Assembly: GCA_050943495.1 (NCBI GenBank)
Contig: JBMNPH010000005.1
Location: 1-64,000, forward strand
Origin: Merdivicinus sp050943495
GTDB taxonomy: Bacteria > Bacillota > Clostridia > Oscillospirales > Ruminococcaceae
Length of the DNA: 64,000 nucleotides
Direction of reading: 5' to 3'
The notes below the pieces were generated by a model. That model worked only from the letters and a program-made list of their open reading frames with translations. It was not told where the DNA came from and searched no databases. The position numbers and the translations under genes were made by a program. Positions within the stretch are counted from its first letter, which is position 1. Each line of letters starts with the position of its first letter. Shown here piece after piece: positions 50,707-59,478 of the stretch.

Positions 50707-51264
50707 TTAGCACGCGGTAAATAACCGCTGAATGGAACATCCTTCCCCGATTCTTCGGCAGATGGCGCTGCGGCATCGGTCGTATTGTGCGAACGTCCGC
50801 TTCGCCTTATCCACATCGGAATATACCTTCCAATGCCCACAGTATCGGTAATTTTTCCCCCTATTTTCCAGAAATCCCAGAACATCCGCAACCGGATACC
50901 CCAAAAATAAGCCGATTTCATGTGGAAATTCCGCCTGATTCCGGATACGGAAACTTAAAAACTCCAGCATCATGGGGAGACCGGATTGTATTGGATATCC
51001 GACCGCCCGCAGTAGCCTGGAAACTTCCGGAGAGGCAAGCTGGTTTTGCAGACGTCCTTCCCGATAGACCAGCAGCAGGCTTCGCTGATCACAGTCGCAA
51101 AGAATTGAAATCCGAATTCCACATTTTAGGAGAGAACCATTATATTCGGCAACCATCGCGTAAAAATTCGGATAATTCTGCCGGCAGCAGGATAGAAGAC
51201 AGGCCGGTTTGATGCCGGCTAAAGCCGGACCGCAAAAGAAGGCCAGATCCTTTTCAAATTCCAT
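50707..51264 (-). CDS. DUF3793 family protein
   Basis: 185 residues. Recognised from FPHEIGLFLGYPVADVLGF, the CGHWKVYSDVDKAKRTFAQY segment and an early GIKPACLLSC, which are the core of DUF3793. The function is not established; from general knowledge the family occurs beside flavodoxin or iron-uptake genes in clostridia. ATG 51264 is used; an in-frame TTG 6 nt upstream has better spacing to GAGGTG and may be the real start. First gene of a two-gene unit with flavodoxin, behind a consensus promoter and a palindromic operator. Confidence 0.85.
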   Translation of the reverse strand: MEFEKDLAFFCGPALAGIKPACLLSCCRQNYPNFYAMVAEYNGSLLKCGIRISILCDCDQRSLLLVYREGRLQNQLASPEVSRLLRAVGYPIQSGLPMMLEFLSFRIRNQAEFPHEIGLFLGYPVADVLGFLENRGKNYRYCGHWKVYSDVDKAKRTFAQYDRCRSAICRRIGEGCSIQRLFTAC

Positions 51265-51305
51265 CTGCAAAACACATCACCTCGTTGGACTAAATGGGAG
51301 AATCT

Positions 51306-51333
51306 ACAGAAGTTAATTACAATTAACTTCTGT
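51306..51333 (-). promoter_or_regulatory. Perfect palindromic operator before DUF3793-flavodoxin
   Basis: ACAGAAGTTAATT, two bases, AATTAACTTCTGT: 13-bp arms with no mismatch. It begins 6 nt after the -10 box and so covers the transcription start. This is the placement of a repressor site; a metal-dependent regulator is a reasonable guess given the neighbouring feoA. Confidence 0.72.
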
Positions 51334-51339
51334 ATATTT

Positions 51340-51368
51340 ACTATACCAGAATAGGAGAAGATTGTCAA
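51340..51368 (-). promoter_or_regulatory. Promoter of DUF3793-flavodoxin
   Basis: Minus strand TTGACA (51368-51363), 17-nt spacer, TATAGT (51345-51340). Confidence 0.87.
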
Positions 51369-51409
51369 TAGCCAAATGTTACTGTTAACAAACTTTTATC
51401 AAAAACAAA

Positions 51410-51438
51410 TTCCCTGCCATTTCATATGCGGCAGGGAA
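51410..51438 (-). terminator. Terminator of feoA
   Basis: Stem TTCCCTGCC/GGCAGGGAA, just past the feoA stop, followed on the minus strand by TTTGTTTTTG. Confidence 0.75.
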
Positions 51439-51443
51439 ATCTG

Positions 51444-51647
51444 TTATACCATAATATGGCTTGCAAGAGAACGAGTCAGTTGCACAGGTTGTCCGTGTAC
51501 GGAAACTACCAGAGCATCCGACTTTCGGTCGAGCAGGGTGACATCGGTTCCGATTGCCAGGCCCATCCGATCCAATGTGTCGGAGTGTCCGTGAATTTCA
51601 GCAATAATCTGGACTTCCTTGAGGGGTGCAAGATTAAGCGGCATCAT
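51444..51647 (-). CDS. feoA: FeoA-domain protein
   Basis: 67 residues. Stand-alone SH3-like FeoA domain: PLNLAPLKEVQIIAEI, a short ERLxxMG-like helix (SDTLDRMGLAIGTDVTLL), and the closing VSVHGQPVQLTRSLASHIMV. FeoA modulates the ferrous-iron transporter FeoB; no feoB is present here. ATG 51647 with AAAGGAGG upstream is chosen over the adjacent ATG at 51644. It has its own promoter with a palindrome at the transcription start, 109 nt from the operator of the DUF3793-flavodoxin unit. Confidence 0.88.
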   Translation of the reverse strand: MMPLNLAPLKEVQIIAEIHGHSDTLDRMGLAIGTDVTLLDRKSDALVVSVHGQPVQLTRSLASHIMV

Positions 51648-51717
51648 GTCTGCAAATCCTCCTTTGTTTTCCATAAAAGGGAACGACTTCCATAGATTAA
51701 AAGGGTCGCAACACAAC

Positions 51718-51729
51718 GACTATATAGTC
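51718..51729 (-). promoter_or_regulatory. Palindrome at the feoA transcription start
   Basis: GACTATATAGTC, a perfect 12-bp palindrome directly after the -10 box; candidate repressor site. Confidence 0.5.
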
Positions 51730-51758
51730 AGTATAGGAGGATTTTACCGTGCTGTCAA
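51730..51758 (-). promoter_or_regulatory. Promoter of feoA
   Basis: Minus strand TTGACA (51758-51753), 17-nt spacer, TATACT (51735-51730). Confidence 0.87.
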
Positions 51759-51791
51759 TGGTGATTCTTCATAAAATGCAGGGGTGTGATT

Positions 51792-52949
51792 TTAACGGAA
51801 TGCCTTTTTGATGCGGCAAAGTGCTTCCAGAAGGAGGCTACGCGGGCAGGCGGCAGTCAGGCGCATAAAACCTTCTCCAGCATCTTTTCCGAAACCAGTT
51901 CCGACGCCGAGTGAGACACCTGCGTCTAGAAGGCGCTGATTGAGTTCCTCGCAGGAAAGGCCGGTTTTACGGCAGTCAAGCCATGCCAGATAAGTAGCTT
52001 GGGGACGAACAAAGGAAATTTCCGGCAGTTCCCGGGCAAAAAACTCTTCCATTACGCGGAAATTTTCTGCTACATATGCATTCATTTCCCGCATCCATTC
52101 TTCGCCATGCTGATAAGCGGCAGTTGCAGCCGTAATTCCCATAAAAGTTGGGGAAGGAATACGGTTTTTTCCCATCAAATCGGCAATTTTTTTCCGCATC
52201 TCTGGATTACGGACAACGATACAGGAGGTTTGAAGACCAGGAAGATTAAATGTTTTGCTGGGGGCGGTGAGAACGACTGCATCCCCTGCGATTTCGGGAG
52301 GAAGGGACAGTACGGAAACAAATTCTCCGCCGGGCATGATAATATCGCCGTGTATTTCATCGGAAAAGACAGTGACCTGATGCTGACGGCAGATGGTGAG
52401 CATTTGGCAGAGTTCTTCGCGGGTCCACATACGGCCAGTCGGATTGTGTGGATTACAGAGAATAAAGGTGTTAACATCGGGACGGGCAGCCATTGTTTCA
52501 AACTCTTCCCAATTAAAGAGCCATTTCCCACTGTCGCTGCATAAGGTTACGGGATAGAGAGGCTTGTCTAGATTGCGCGGGACGCTCATGAAAGGGGGAT
52601 AAGACGGAAGCATAATCATAGCGCCGTCTTGTGGAGTAATGGCTTGAATGGACCATTGCAGTCCAGTAATCACGCCGGGGGAAAGTAGAATTTCCTCTTT
52701 GGATACGGAACAGCCGTGAATTCGCTCTTCCCATTCGCAGAACGCCTTATAAAAATCATCGCCTGCGAAGCTATATCCGAAAACTCCATGTTCAGCGCGT
52801 CGTATAAGTGCATCGATTACACATTGAGGGGATCGGAAATCCATATCCGCGACAAACATCGGAATGGTATCCGCTGAGCATTCATCCCATTTGGAACTGG
52901 ACGTTCCATGGCGATCTGGGAAGCTGTCAAACCATTCAGTATGTTCCAT
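51792..52949 (-). CDS. PatB/MalY-family PLP-dependent C-S lyase
   Basis: 385 residues. Fold type I aminotransferase-like enzyme. MFVADMDFRSP at the N-terminus and FGYSFAGDDFYKAF are PatB/MalY hallmarks; CNPHNPTGRMW binds the cofactor, FSDEIHGDI holds the Asp that contacts the pyridine nitrogen, and the PLP lysine is in TAPSKTFNLPGLQ. Family members cleave cystathionine or cysteine conjugates to pyruvate, ammonia and a thiol. TTGGAGG before ATG 52949 fixes the start although the frame is open to 53114. It has its own promoter. Confidence 0.9.
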   Translation of the reverse strand: MEHTEWFDSFPDRHGTSSSKWDECSADTIPMFVADMDFRSPQCVIDALIRRAEHGVFGYSFAGDDFYKAFCEWEERIHGCSVSKEEILLSPGVITGLQWSIQAITPQDGAMIMLPSYPPFMSVPRNLDKPLYPVTLCSDSGKWLFNWEEFETMAARPDVNTFILCNPHNPTGRMWTREELCQMLTICRQHQVTVFSDEIHGDIIMPGGEFVSVLSLPPEIAGDAVVLTAPSKTFNLPGLQTSCIVVRNPEMRKKIADLMGKNRIPSPTFMGITAATAAYQHGEEWMREMNAYVAENFRVMEEFFARELPEISFVRPQATYLAWLDCRKTGLSCEELNQRLLDAGVSLGVGTGFGKDAGEGFMRLTAACPRSLLLEALCRIKKAFR

Positions 52950-53009
52950 TCGGGCACCTCCAAAAAACAGTTTATAACAATTTGTTCCATTATGACGGAC
53001 ATCATCTTG

Positions 53010-53037
53010 ATTATAGCACAAAAAAATTTTCTTGCAA
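53010..53037 (-). promoter_or_regulatory. Promoter of the PatB-like gene
   Basis: Minus strand TTGCAA (53037-53032), 16-nt spacer, TATAAT (53015-53010). Confidence 0.7.
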
Positions 53038-53135
53038 GGAGTTTTGAAAAGAAAAAGCATGTGCATTTTCACCAAGATTGCCGAGGATTCAAAGTGCACA
53101 ATGCTCATTTCCATACAATTTGTATAAAATGCCCT

Positions 53136-53164
53136 TTGAAATCCATTGGGACAAGTGGTATAAT
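53136..53164 (+). promoter_or_regulatory. Promoter of the CarD-family gene
   Basis: TTGAAA (53136-53141), 17-nt spacer, TATAAT (53159-53164). Confidence 0.85.
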
Positions 53165-53204
53165 AAAAGAGTCAGAAAGAAACAACTGGGAACAGGAGGA
53201 AAAA

Positions 53205-53723
53205 ATGTTTGCAGAGGGCTGCTATATTATCTATCGAAATTTAGGTGTATGTAAAGTTGAGAAAGTGGGGCATCCGACGGAAGGAACTTTTTCCCAGGAA
53301 ATGGATTACTATACGTTAAAGCCATGGCATGGAGAAGGTATTATATACGTACCGGTTAATTCGAAGGTGCGGATGCGTCCCGTGATGAGTCGAAAGGAAG
53401 CGGATAATTTAATCCGTCAGATTCCAAGTATATCGGCTGAAGTATGTCAGAGTCGGGATCGAAAGGTATTGCAGGGATTTGGCAATGCTTCGCTGCAGTC
53501 GCAGTCGAGCGAGGAATTGCTCCGGCTGATTAAATCGATCACAATAAAGGAACGCATGTTGGCCCAGAAGGGAAAGCGGCTTGGGAGTATTGATGCCAAT
53601 TCGCGTCGACAGGCACAGGAATTGCTCTATCAGGAACTAGCTTTTGTTTTTGAGATTCCCTATGAGACGGTAAGTCGTAAAGTAGCTGAACAACTGGATT
53701 CCTGTATGCCGGAAAAAAGTTGA
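53205..53723 (+). CDS. CarD-family transcription regulator
   Basis: 172 residues. The first 60 residues are a CarD/TRCF RNA-polymerase-interacting domain (GCYIIYRNLGVCKVEKVG, YYTLKPWHGEGIIYVPV), and the rest is helical (RLIKSITIKERMLAQKGKRLG, ELLYQELAFVFEIPYETV) as in CarD's DNA-binding tail. CarD-type proteins contact the RNA polymerase beta subunit and stabilise open promoter complexes. CAGGAGG before ATG 53205 sets the start. Single gene with its own promoter and a strong terminator. Confidence 0.88.
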   Translation: MFAEGCYIIYRNLGVCKVEKVGHPTEGTFSQEMDYYTLKPWHGEGIIYVPVNSKVRMRPVMSRKEADNLIRQIPSISAEVCQSRDRKVLQGFGNASLQSQSSEELLRLIKSITIKERMLAQKGKRLGSIDANSRRQAQELLYQELAFVFEIPYETVSRKVAEQLDSCMPEKS

Positions 53724-53769
53724 AAATCCCGCCAAGATCGCAAAAATACGATCATTGGCGGGATTTTTT
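53723..53769. terminator. Bidirectional terminator after the CarD-family gene
   Basis: AAAATCCCGCCAA/TTGGCGGGATTTT with an inner GATCG/CGATC pair; T runs on both strands between convergent genes. Confidence 0.85.
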
Positions 53770-53815
53770 GGGGGTATTATTTTGAAGAAAATTATGCTAC
53801 AATAAAATCGGATAC

Positions 53816-54475
53816 TCATTCGACTTGATAAATGTCCTGAAACACCGCATAGTAGCGTGGCGGGATCACTTTGTCAAGATGATATCGTCCAAAGAACCAC
53901 CGTTCAAAACTGCATTGGCGGGCAATGTAATCCAGATACAGATGGATGCAGCTAGCGTTGGTATCATTCATACGAATGAACTGTTTAATTAGAGTGGGCG
54001 CATCATGGGTTATAATCAGATCTACCTTGCCATGCAAACGGCGCAGATTTTCAACCCCGTGCTGCTGATCCTCTTCGGAAGGTTGTTCCTGAGGCCACCA
54101 GCGGCTGCCATCCAGTCCCTGTTCTTCACTGTCACCGCCGCCGAATGCGAAAACGGTTTTGCCGCAGATTTGGTAAATTTCACCGCGCAGCAGCTGATAG
54201 ATATTTCCGCAGATTTTACGGGCCATGCCGCCTCGGTACGGGACGATCGGATATTCCTTGAGCAAATCATAATTATCATGGCAGCCTTCCACAAAAACGG
54301 TATCATGCTTACGGCTGCCGATTTTTTTGAGAAGTTTCTGTTCCGTTTTGTCGCCATTCCAAACAAAGCCGAAATCCCCGCAAATGATGAGAACATCGGA
54401 ATCTTTTAGCTTTTTGAGCAATGGATGCCGGAAGCGTTCGATATCTCCATGCATATCTCCGGTCACATAGATCAA
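53816..54475 (-). CDS. Metallophosphoesterase with an altered GNH motif
   Basis: 219 residues. Calcineurin-like phosphoesterase: VTGDMHGDIERF, ICGDFGFVWNG, then EGCHDNYDLL where the family has GN-H(D/E) (Asn replaced by Cys), and later LIITHDAPT. The usual Asn helps bind metal and phosphate, so activity may be changed or the Cys may substitute. The start codon is TTG at 54475: AGGAGG lies 8 nt upstream, and no ATG is available at that spacing. Its promoter (TGGACA-N17-TACAAT) is at 54499-54527. Substrate unknown. Confidence 0.82.
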   Translation of the reverse strand: MIYVTGDMHGDIERFRHPLLKKLKDSDVLIICGDFGFVWNGDKTEQKLLKKIGSRKHDTVFVEGCHDNYDLLKEYPIVPYRGGMARKICGNIYQLLRGEIYQICGKTVFAFGGGDSEEQGLDGSRWWPQEQPSEEDQQHGVENLRRLHGKVDLIITHDAPTLIKQFIRMNDTNASCIHLYLDYIARQCSFERWFFGRYHLDKVIPPRYYAVFQDIYQVE

Positions 54476-54498
54476 AGTGCAGACCTCCTTGCATTCTT

Positions 54499-54527
54499 AT
54501 TGTAGCAGAGAAACCAATGTTTGTCCA
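54499..54527 (-). promoter_or_regulatory. Promoter of the metallophosphoesterase gene
   Basis: Minus strand TGGACA (54527-54522), 17-nt spacer, TACAAT (54504-54499). Confidence 0.72.
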
Positions 54528-54574
54528 GTATAGTCTGAAAAAGTTTGCATTTTCATGGAAGAAAGGTGAGAAAT

Positions 54575-55318
54575 ATGATTCATTCATTTTTGATGATAGG
54601 GCAATCCAATATGGCAGGACGAGGACATATCTCTGAGGTGGAACCTATCCATTCTCCGCGACTGTGGGTACTGCGAAATGGGCGTTGGCAGCCAATGTAT
54701 ACTCCGGTAAACTGCGACCGACCATTTTCAGGTGTCAGTTTAGCGGAGAGTTTTGCACAGAGGTATTCGGAACTACATGAGGTGGATGTAGGATTGATTC
54801 CATGCGCGGATGGAGGAACATCGATGGATCAATGGGCACCGGGAGGACTGTTGTACGATCATGCAGTAATGCAGGCAAAACTTGCTATGCGGACGTCCAT
54901 GCTGTGTGGTGTGCTGTGGCATCAGGGAGAGACGGATTGTCCTGATCAGCTATATCCATATTATGAGGAGAAACTGCGTGCAATGTTGGCTGCCCTGCGA
55001 GCAGAATTGGGTAATCCGCAGTTGCCCGTAGTGATGGGAACATTGGGGGATTACCTTGCTGAAAGTTCATATGACCCAAATTTGAAAAATTATCATTACA
55101 TCAATGATGCACTGCAGAGAATAGCGAATCCGAAGGCCAATATTGCGCTGGCATTAGCAGAAGGATTAACATGCAATGCGGATCAGTTGCATTTTAACGC
55201 GAAAAGTCTACGGGAATTTGGATTACGTTATGAGAAAGCCTATGAGAGCCTTCTTCCTTCCCCAATCGGCAAGGGAGAGGAAAAAAATATCACATTGCGG
55301 GAGATGGAACGGTTATAA
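54575..55318 (+). CDS. SGNH-type sialate O-acetylesterase/acetylxylan-esterase-like enzyme
   Basis: 247 residues. Carbohydrate esterase of the PF03629 type: SFLMIGQSNMAGRG holds the nucleophile Ser in GQSNMAG, PCADGGTSMDQW the Gly, GVLWHQGETD the Asn-replacing block, and DQLHFNAKSL the catalytic Asp and His. No signal peptide, so it should act on imported acetylated sugars. ATG 54575 is chosen with AAAGGTGAG upstream. 14 nt separate it from the DUF6506 gene. Confidence 0.86.
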   Translation: MIHSFLMIGQSNMAGRGHISEVEPIHSPRLWVLRNGRWQPMYTPVNCDRPFSGVSLAESFAQRYSELHEVDVGLIPCADGGTSMDQWAPGGLLYDHAVMQAKLAMRTSMLCGVLWHQGETDCPDQLYPYYEEKLRAMLAALRAELGNPQLPVVMGTLGDYLAESSYDPNLKNYHYINDALQRIANPKANIALALAEGLTCNADQLHFNAKSLREFGLRYEKAYESLLPSPIGKGEEKNITLREMERL

Positions 55319-55332
55319 AAGGGGGATTTCCA

Positions 55333-55632
55333 ATGAAAAAGTTTGCATTCATTTTGATGGGCGGGGACTTTCATCCCGAAAAGGATACGGCTTGTTTTGA
55401 AACTCCCGGCGGTATAACTTCGATTTTTACCGTGCGTAGTCTGCAAGAGGCGGAAAAACGCGCGATAGAATGTGCTGCAGAAGGGTATGGCGTTATCGAG
55501 CTTTGCGGAGCTTTTGGGGAAGAGGGGGCAAGTAAAATCCGAGAAGCAACCAATGACAAAATCGGTGTAGGATATGTTATCCATGACCCGGCACAAGATG
55601 ATATCTTTGCGGAATTTTTTTCAGGAAAATGA
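55333..55632 (+). CDS. DUF6506 family protein
   Basis: 99 residues. Small soluble protein with FAFILMGGDFHPEKDT, SLQEAEKRAIECAAEGYGV, the conserved IELCGAFGEEGASKI and VGYVIHDPAQDDIF; these blocks match what I recall of DUF6506. The function is unknown. AAAGGGGG precedes the ATG. Cotranscribed with the esterase gene. Confidence 0.75.
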   Translation: MKKFAFILMGGDFHPEKDTACFETPGGITSIFTVRSLQEAEKRAIECAAEGYGVIELCGAFGEEGASKIREATNDKIGVGYVIHDPAQDDIFAEFFSGK

Positions 55633-55770
55633 TAGAATGTTTATTTTATCAAAAATTGTAATTTTCTGATTGCGAACAGTGCAGAATCTGCTTATTTTTC
55701 TCAATGTACAAAAGATCTAGAATATGCTATGATGAAAATCAGAGATCATTTAGAAAAGGAGCAGGATTTT

Positions 55771-57174
55771 ATGCGCAAGCTGTCGATTGGCGGCAATGGA
55801 ATTGTAGAAGGCGTTATTTGGAAAGAAATGCTGGCATTTTTCTTCCCCATATTATTTGGCACCTTTTTTCAGCAGCTGTATAATACAGTGGATGCCATTG
55901 TGGTGGGAAATTTTGTCGGAAAAGAGGCATTGGCGGCAGTTGGAGGAAGCAGCAGTACCTTTATCAATCTACTGTTGGGGTTCTTTATAGGGCTTGCTTC
56001 AGGTGCAACAGTTTTGATTTCACAATTTTATGGCGCACGGGATGCGGAAAGCACACAAAAAGCAGTCCATACTGCGGTAGCCCTCGCCCTTGCAAGCGGG
56101 GGATTTTTGATGATTATTGGGCAGATTTGCGCCCCTTATGTACTGCGTGCGATGGGCACACCCGAGGATATTATGGAATATACCCTGATTTATATGCGAG
56201 TATATTTTCTGGGAATGATTCCAAATCTCTTTTATAATGTAGGCACCGGAATTCTGCGTGCAATAGGAGATTCCCGCCGGCCATTGTACTTCCTCATCAC
56301 CAGCACCATGGTCAATCTGGTATTGGATTTGGTATTTGTATTACAGTTCCATATGGGAGTTTTGGGCGTTGCAATGGCGACCATTCTAGCCCAGACGATC
56401 AGTGCGCTGATGATTTTATTCGTTCTGGTACGAACAACCGGACCACATCGCCTTTTTATTCGGAAAATCGGGTTTACCCGGAATATGCTGTTTGATATTA
56501 TTCGAATCGGTATACCGGCTGGGCTGCAATCGGTAATGTATGGCTTATCTAACTTAATTATTCAGATAAGTGTAAATTCTTTTGGAACCGATATGTTGGC
56601 AGCATGGACTGCCTACGGGAAGATTGATAGTACGTTTTGGATGGTTATGGATGCCTTTGGTGTCACAATATCAACCTTTGTAGCACAAAATTTTGGTGCC
56701 CAGCAGTATAGTCGTATGCGAAAGAGTGTACGAGTGTGTATGGGAATGACCATAGGTACAACGATTATGATCAGTTCGCTACAGTTAATATTTGGCAGAT
56801 ACATTTATCGTTTATTTACGAATGATCCTGTAGTTATTGATAATGGAATGGAAATTCTCTATATGATGGTGCCTTTTTATATCACCTATATAGGAATTGC
56901 GATATTGTGCAGTGCGGTTCGGGGAACAGGCGATGCGATTATTCCAATGATAATTACCTGTACGGGAGTTTGTGTGTTGCGTATTGTATGGATTTTGCTG
57001 GTTACGCCTTGGAATCCGACAATTCAGATGGTATTGGCCAGCTATCCGATTACATGGAGTATTACATCGCTGCTGTTTGTTGGATACTATTTGCAAGGCG
57101 GCTGGTTGCGGCGTCAGATTGCCCGAAAGGGTTTTCCACCGGAACAAAAGAAAGAGCATAATATAAAAGCATAA
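55771..57174 (+). CDS. MATE-family efflux transporter
   Basis: 467 residues with about twelve membrane segments. LAFFFPILFGTFFQQLYNTVDAIVVGNFVG is the first helix-loop characteristic of MATE proteins, and the second half repeats the fold (AGLQSVMYGLSNLIIQ). These pumps export drugs or metabolites against a Na+ or H+ gradient. The start at 55771 has AAAAGGAG upstream; an in-frame ATG lies at 55729-55732 without a good site. Substrate not readable. Confidence 0.9.
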   Translation: MRKLSIGGNGIVEGVIWKEMLAFFFPILFGTFFQQLYNTVDAIVVGNFVGKEALAAVGGSSSTFINLLLGFFIGLASGATVLISQFYGARDAESTQKAVHTAVALALASGGFLMIIGQICAPYVLRAMGTPEDIMEYTLIYMRVYFLGMIPNLFYNVGTGILRAIGDSRRPLYFLITSTMVNLVLDLVFVLQFHMGVLGVAMATILAQTISALMILFVLVRTTGPHRLFIRKIGFTRNMLFDIIRIGIPAGLQSVMYGLSNLIIQISVNSFGTDMLAAWTAYGKIDSTFWMVMDAFGVTISTFVAQNFGAQQYSRMRKSVRVCMGMTIGTTIMISSLQLIFGRYIYRLFTNDPVVIDNGMEILYMMVPFYITYIGIAILCSAVRGTGDAIIPMIITCTGVCVLRIVWILLVTPWNPTIQMVLASYPITWSITSLLFVGYYLQGGWLRRQIARKGFPPEQKKEHNIKA

Positions 57175-57185
57175 TAAAAAAGATG

Positions 57186-57220
57186 AAACCGCTTTCCAAA
57201 TAATGGAAAGCGGTTTTTTA
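57186..57220. terminator. Bidirectional terminator between MATE and hydantoinase genes
   Basis: AAACCGCTTTCCA/TGGAAAGCGGTTT with a 5-nt loop, then TTTT on the plus strand. Confidence 0.85.
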
Positions 57221-57229
57221 CAGAGAGAA

Positions 57230-59251
57230 TCAAAATCCGGCGCTGCCGCTGGCAGTAGCTGTGACGCGGGAAGAAAGGAAGAGATCCTGTGCGTGGACAG
57301 CCTCCTGTCCGACGCGGGCAGTCAATGGCGTTTCGCAGGCCGTGATGAGGATTTCGCCTTTGGCACCGCGGCGTTCGGCCTCCTGACGTGCCTCGGTTCG
57401 GACAGCCTCCAGAGCAGTCTGGACGGCTTCCTCGTAGGTGGGGGCGAAGAGACGCTGGCGCGGAGTGCAGATGTGGTAGCCGTCGTCTTCGGTGGCACCT
57501 GCCAGGATAATTTCTGCAGAAACAGTGGCAGAAACTCGACCGGTAACAGCACCGAGGGCATTGGCAACGGCAGCATTTTCCGGGATGATGCAAGGGGCAC
57601 CGAGAGCATCCGCGACATCTGCAAGGAAAAGATGGGTCGAAGCGCCGATGCCGACCAGCGTCATTTCGGTTTTCGCAAAGAAATGCAGAAGCGGATTGGG
57701 CTGATGGCGGTGATCCCATCCGGCTTCTATGATTTTCTGAAGCCCGGGTTCGATTCCTTTACGGAAAATAGGATCCGTATTTTCCAGCATAGCCTGTACA
57801 ATGTGGAAGTACAGTTCTTTTTTTACTCGGTTAAAGACCCGTTCGCAAAACTCTTCAGGAGAAATTTCCAGCCGATTTGCAAGAAAACGGGCGGCAAGAC
57901 GGGAAGCTTCCGCATCAAAGCGTTCAAAATCGCCGCGCAGATGCATCGCATCGGTAGGGGTGAAGCTGATTCGCATGATGATTGTTTCGGTTTCGAGTCG
58001 GCGAGTATTGAGAGTGTAGAGATCCGCACCAGCAGCTGCGGCGAGACGGTCAATCCGCAGAGCCCCACCTTTCAGCGCCCGGCAGATGGCGCGTTCCTGT
58101 TCGGAATAGAGCGGGTCATCCGAAATGTCGCGAATCAGGCAGAAAAATTCATGCAGCGGATGGGTATTTTCCGGCATTTCCTCTACTAGAGCTGCGAGTT
58201 CCTCCCGAATGGAGGGCCATTTTGCGGCAGCAGCACAGAGTGGTATAACGCGCTGCGGACCTGCAGTGATGCCGTCCGACGTCTCACCGGGTTTGGCTAG
58301 GCGGATCCAGCTGTCGCCGCCCAGTCCGATGGTATGAATGTAAACGGAATCTACAAAGGTATCCCACTTGCCGATTGAAACGCCGCCATCCCCCTTGACC
58401 GGAACACCGTTGCGGACAATGGCAATGTCAGTGGTGGTGCCGCCCATGTCAACAACGAGGCAGTTGCGGGCCCCGGAAAGGGTCATTCCGCCCATAACGC
58501 TGGCAGCGGGACCGCAGAGAATGGTTTCGACCGGGCGTTCCAGCGAAAATTCCTCGGACATCAGGGTGCCGTCACTGCGCACAATGACGATGGGGGCATG
58601 CATGCCGCGTTCCGCCATATTTTGATGAATCGCTTTAAGAAAATCGGTGATGACCGGAATGAGCCGGGCATTGAGCAGGGTGCTGGCACCGCGCTTGATG
58701 TAGTTGAGACTCCAGAAAAGTTCGTGCCCGCATACGGTGAAGAGGCCGAAATGTTCCATGAGTAGCTGTTTGGCCTTCTGCTCGAGAGTAGGGTTGCGGA
58801 TTCCTTGAAAAGACACAACCGCAAGGGAATCGGCGCCTTCCAGGAAGGGGGGGATTTCCTCCAGAAATTTTTCCCAGTCGGGTTCCTGCGTGACAGTCCC
58901 GTCAAATTGGATGGCGGCGTCGACAAAGAAGATCTCCTTTGCAGGCGGAAGTCCGTACCGGGCACCGGTTTCTTCCACAACAGGTTTTTCTGCACCGATC
59001 AGAATCAGCTTAGCGCGTCCGCCCTTATCCTCAACGCAGGCGTTGGTGGCGAGAGTCGTGGAGAGAGCCAGTGACTCCACCTGCGGAAGCAATTCTTGCG
59101 GCAGGCAGTCCATAACCGCGCTGATGCCGAGAGAAAGATCTTCTTTGGTTGTCTGTGCTTTTCCGGAAGCGAGAATCTGACCGCTTTCGGTATCCAGTAA
59201 GACGGCATCGGTATAGGTGCCGCCAGTATCAATTCCCAGAACAAGTTTCAT
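57230..59251 (-). CDS. Hydantoinase A/oxoprolinase-family protein (HyuA-like)
   Basis: 673 residues. ASKHA-fold ATPase: LGIDTGGTYTDAVLLD is the phosphate-1 motif, LSTTLATNACVE follows, and LVVDMGGTTTDIAI is phosphate-2; DGGVSIGKWDT and VGIGASTHLFL are also family blocks. HyuA-like proteins hydrolyse hydantoins, 5-oxoproline or related amides with ATP, usually with a HyuB partner; no HyuB is here. GAGGAGG precedes the ATG. The C-terminal 100 residues are shorter than in typical HyuA. Substrate unknown. Confidence 0.87.
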   Translation of the reverse strand: MKLVLGIDTGGTYTDAVLLDTESGQILASGKAQTTKEDLSLGISAVMDCLPQELLPQVESLALSTTLATNACVEDKGGRAKLILIGAEKPVVEETGARYGLPPAKEIFFVDAAIQFDGTVTQEPDWEKFLEEIPPFLEGADSLAVVSFQGIRNPTLEQKAKQLLMEHFGLFTVCGHELFWSLNYIKRGASTLLNARLIPVITDFLKAIHQNMAERGMHAPIVIVRSDGTLMSEEFSLERPVETILCGPAASVMGGMTLSGARNCLVVDMGGTTTDIAIVRNGVPVKGDGGVSIGKWDTFVDSVYIHTIGLGGDSWIRLAKPGETSDGITAGPQRVIPLCAAAAKWPSIREELAALVEEMPENTHPLHEFFCLIRDISDDPLYSEQERAICRALKGGALRIDRLAAAAGADLYTLNTRRLETETIIMRISFTPTDAMHLRGDFERFDAEASRLAARFLANRLEISPEEFCERVFNRVKKELYFHIVQAMLENTDPIFRKGIEPGLQKIIEAGWDHRHQPNPLLHFFAKTEMTLVGIGASTHLFLADVADALGAPCIIPENAAVANALGAVTGRVSATVSAEIILAGATEDDGYHICTPRQRLFAPTYEEAVQTALEAVRTEARQEAERRGAKGEILITACETPLTARVGQEAVHAQDLFLSSRVTATASGSAGF

Positions 59252-59436
59252 GTCCGAGCCTCCTCATGCTATTCTATTTTTTATTATACTTCTTCCGGAG
59301 AAAATCCCGCTATAACAGAATTTCAATTTTTATCAGGATCTTTGGATTTCCGTTGGAAAAAATCAAAAGCGTTAGAAAAGACAGCAAGAATTGTCTGATT
59401 TTTTTTCGAAAATGTCGTGAAATTTTGAAAACAGCG

Positions 59437-59445
59437 TGCTATAAT
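59437..59445 (+). promoter_or_regulatory. Extended -10 promoter of the sugar-oxidoreductase operon
   Basis: TGCTATAAT (extended -10, TGn-TATAAT), 34 nt before the first gene; no convincing -35 box. Confidence 0.65.
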
Positions 59446-59478
59446 GACAGTAAGTAACCGGTATGAGGAGGTTTTTTT

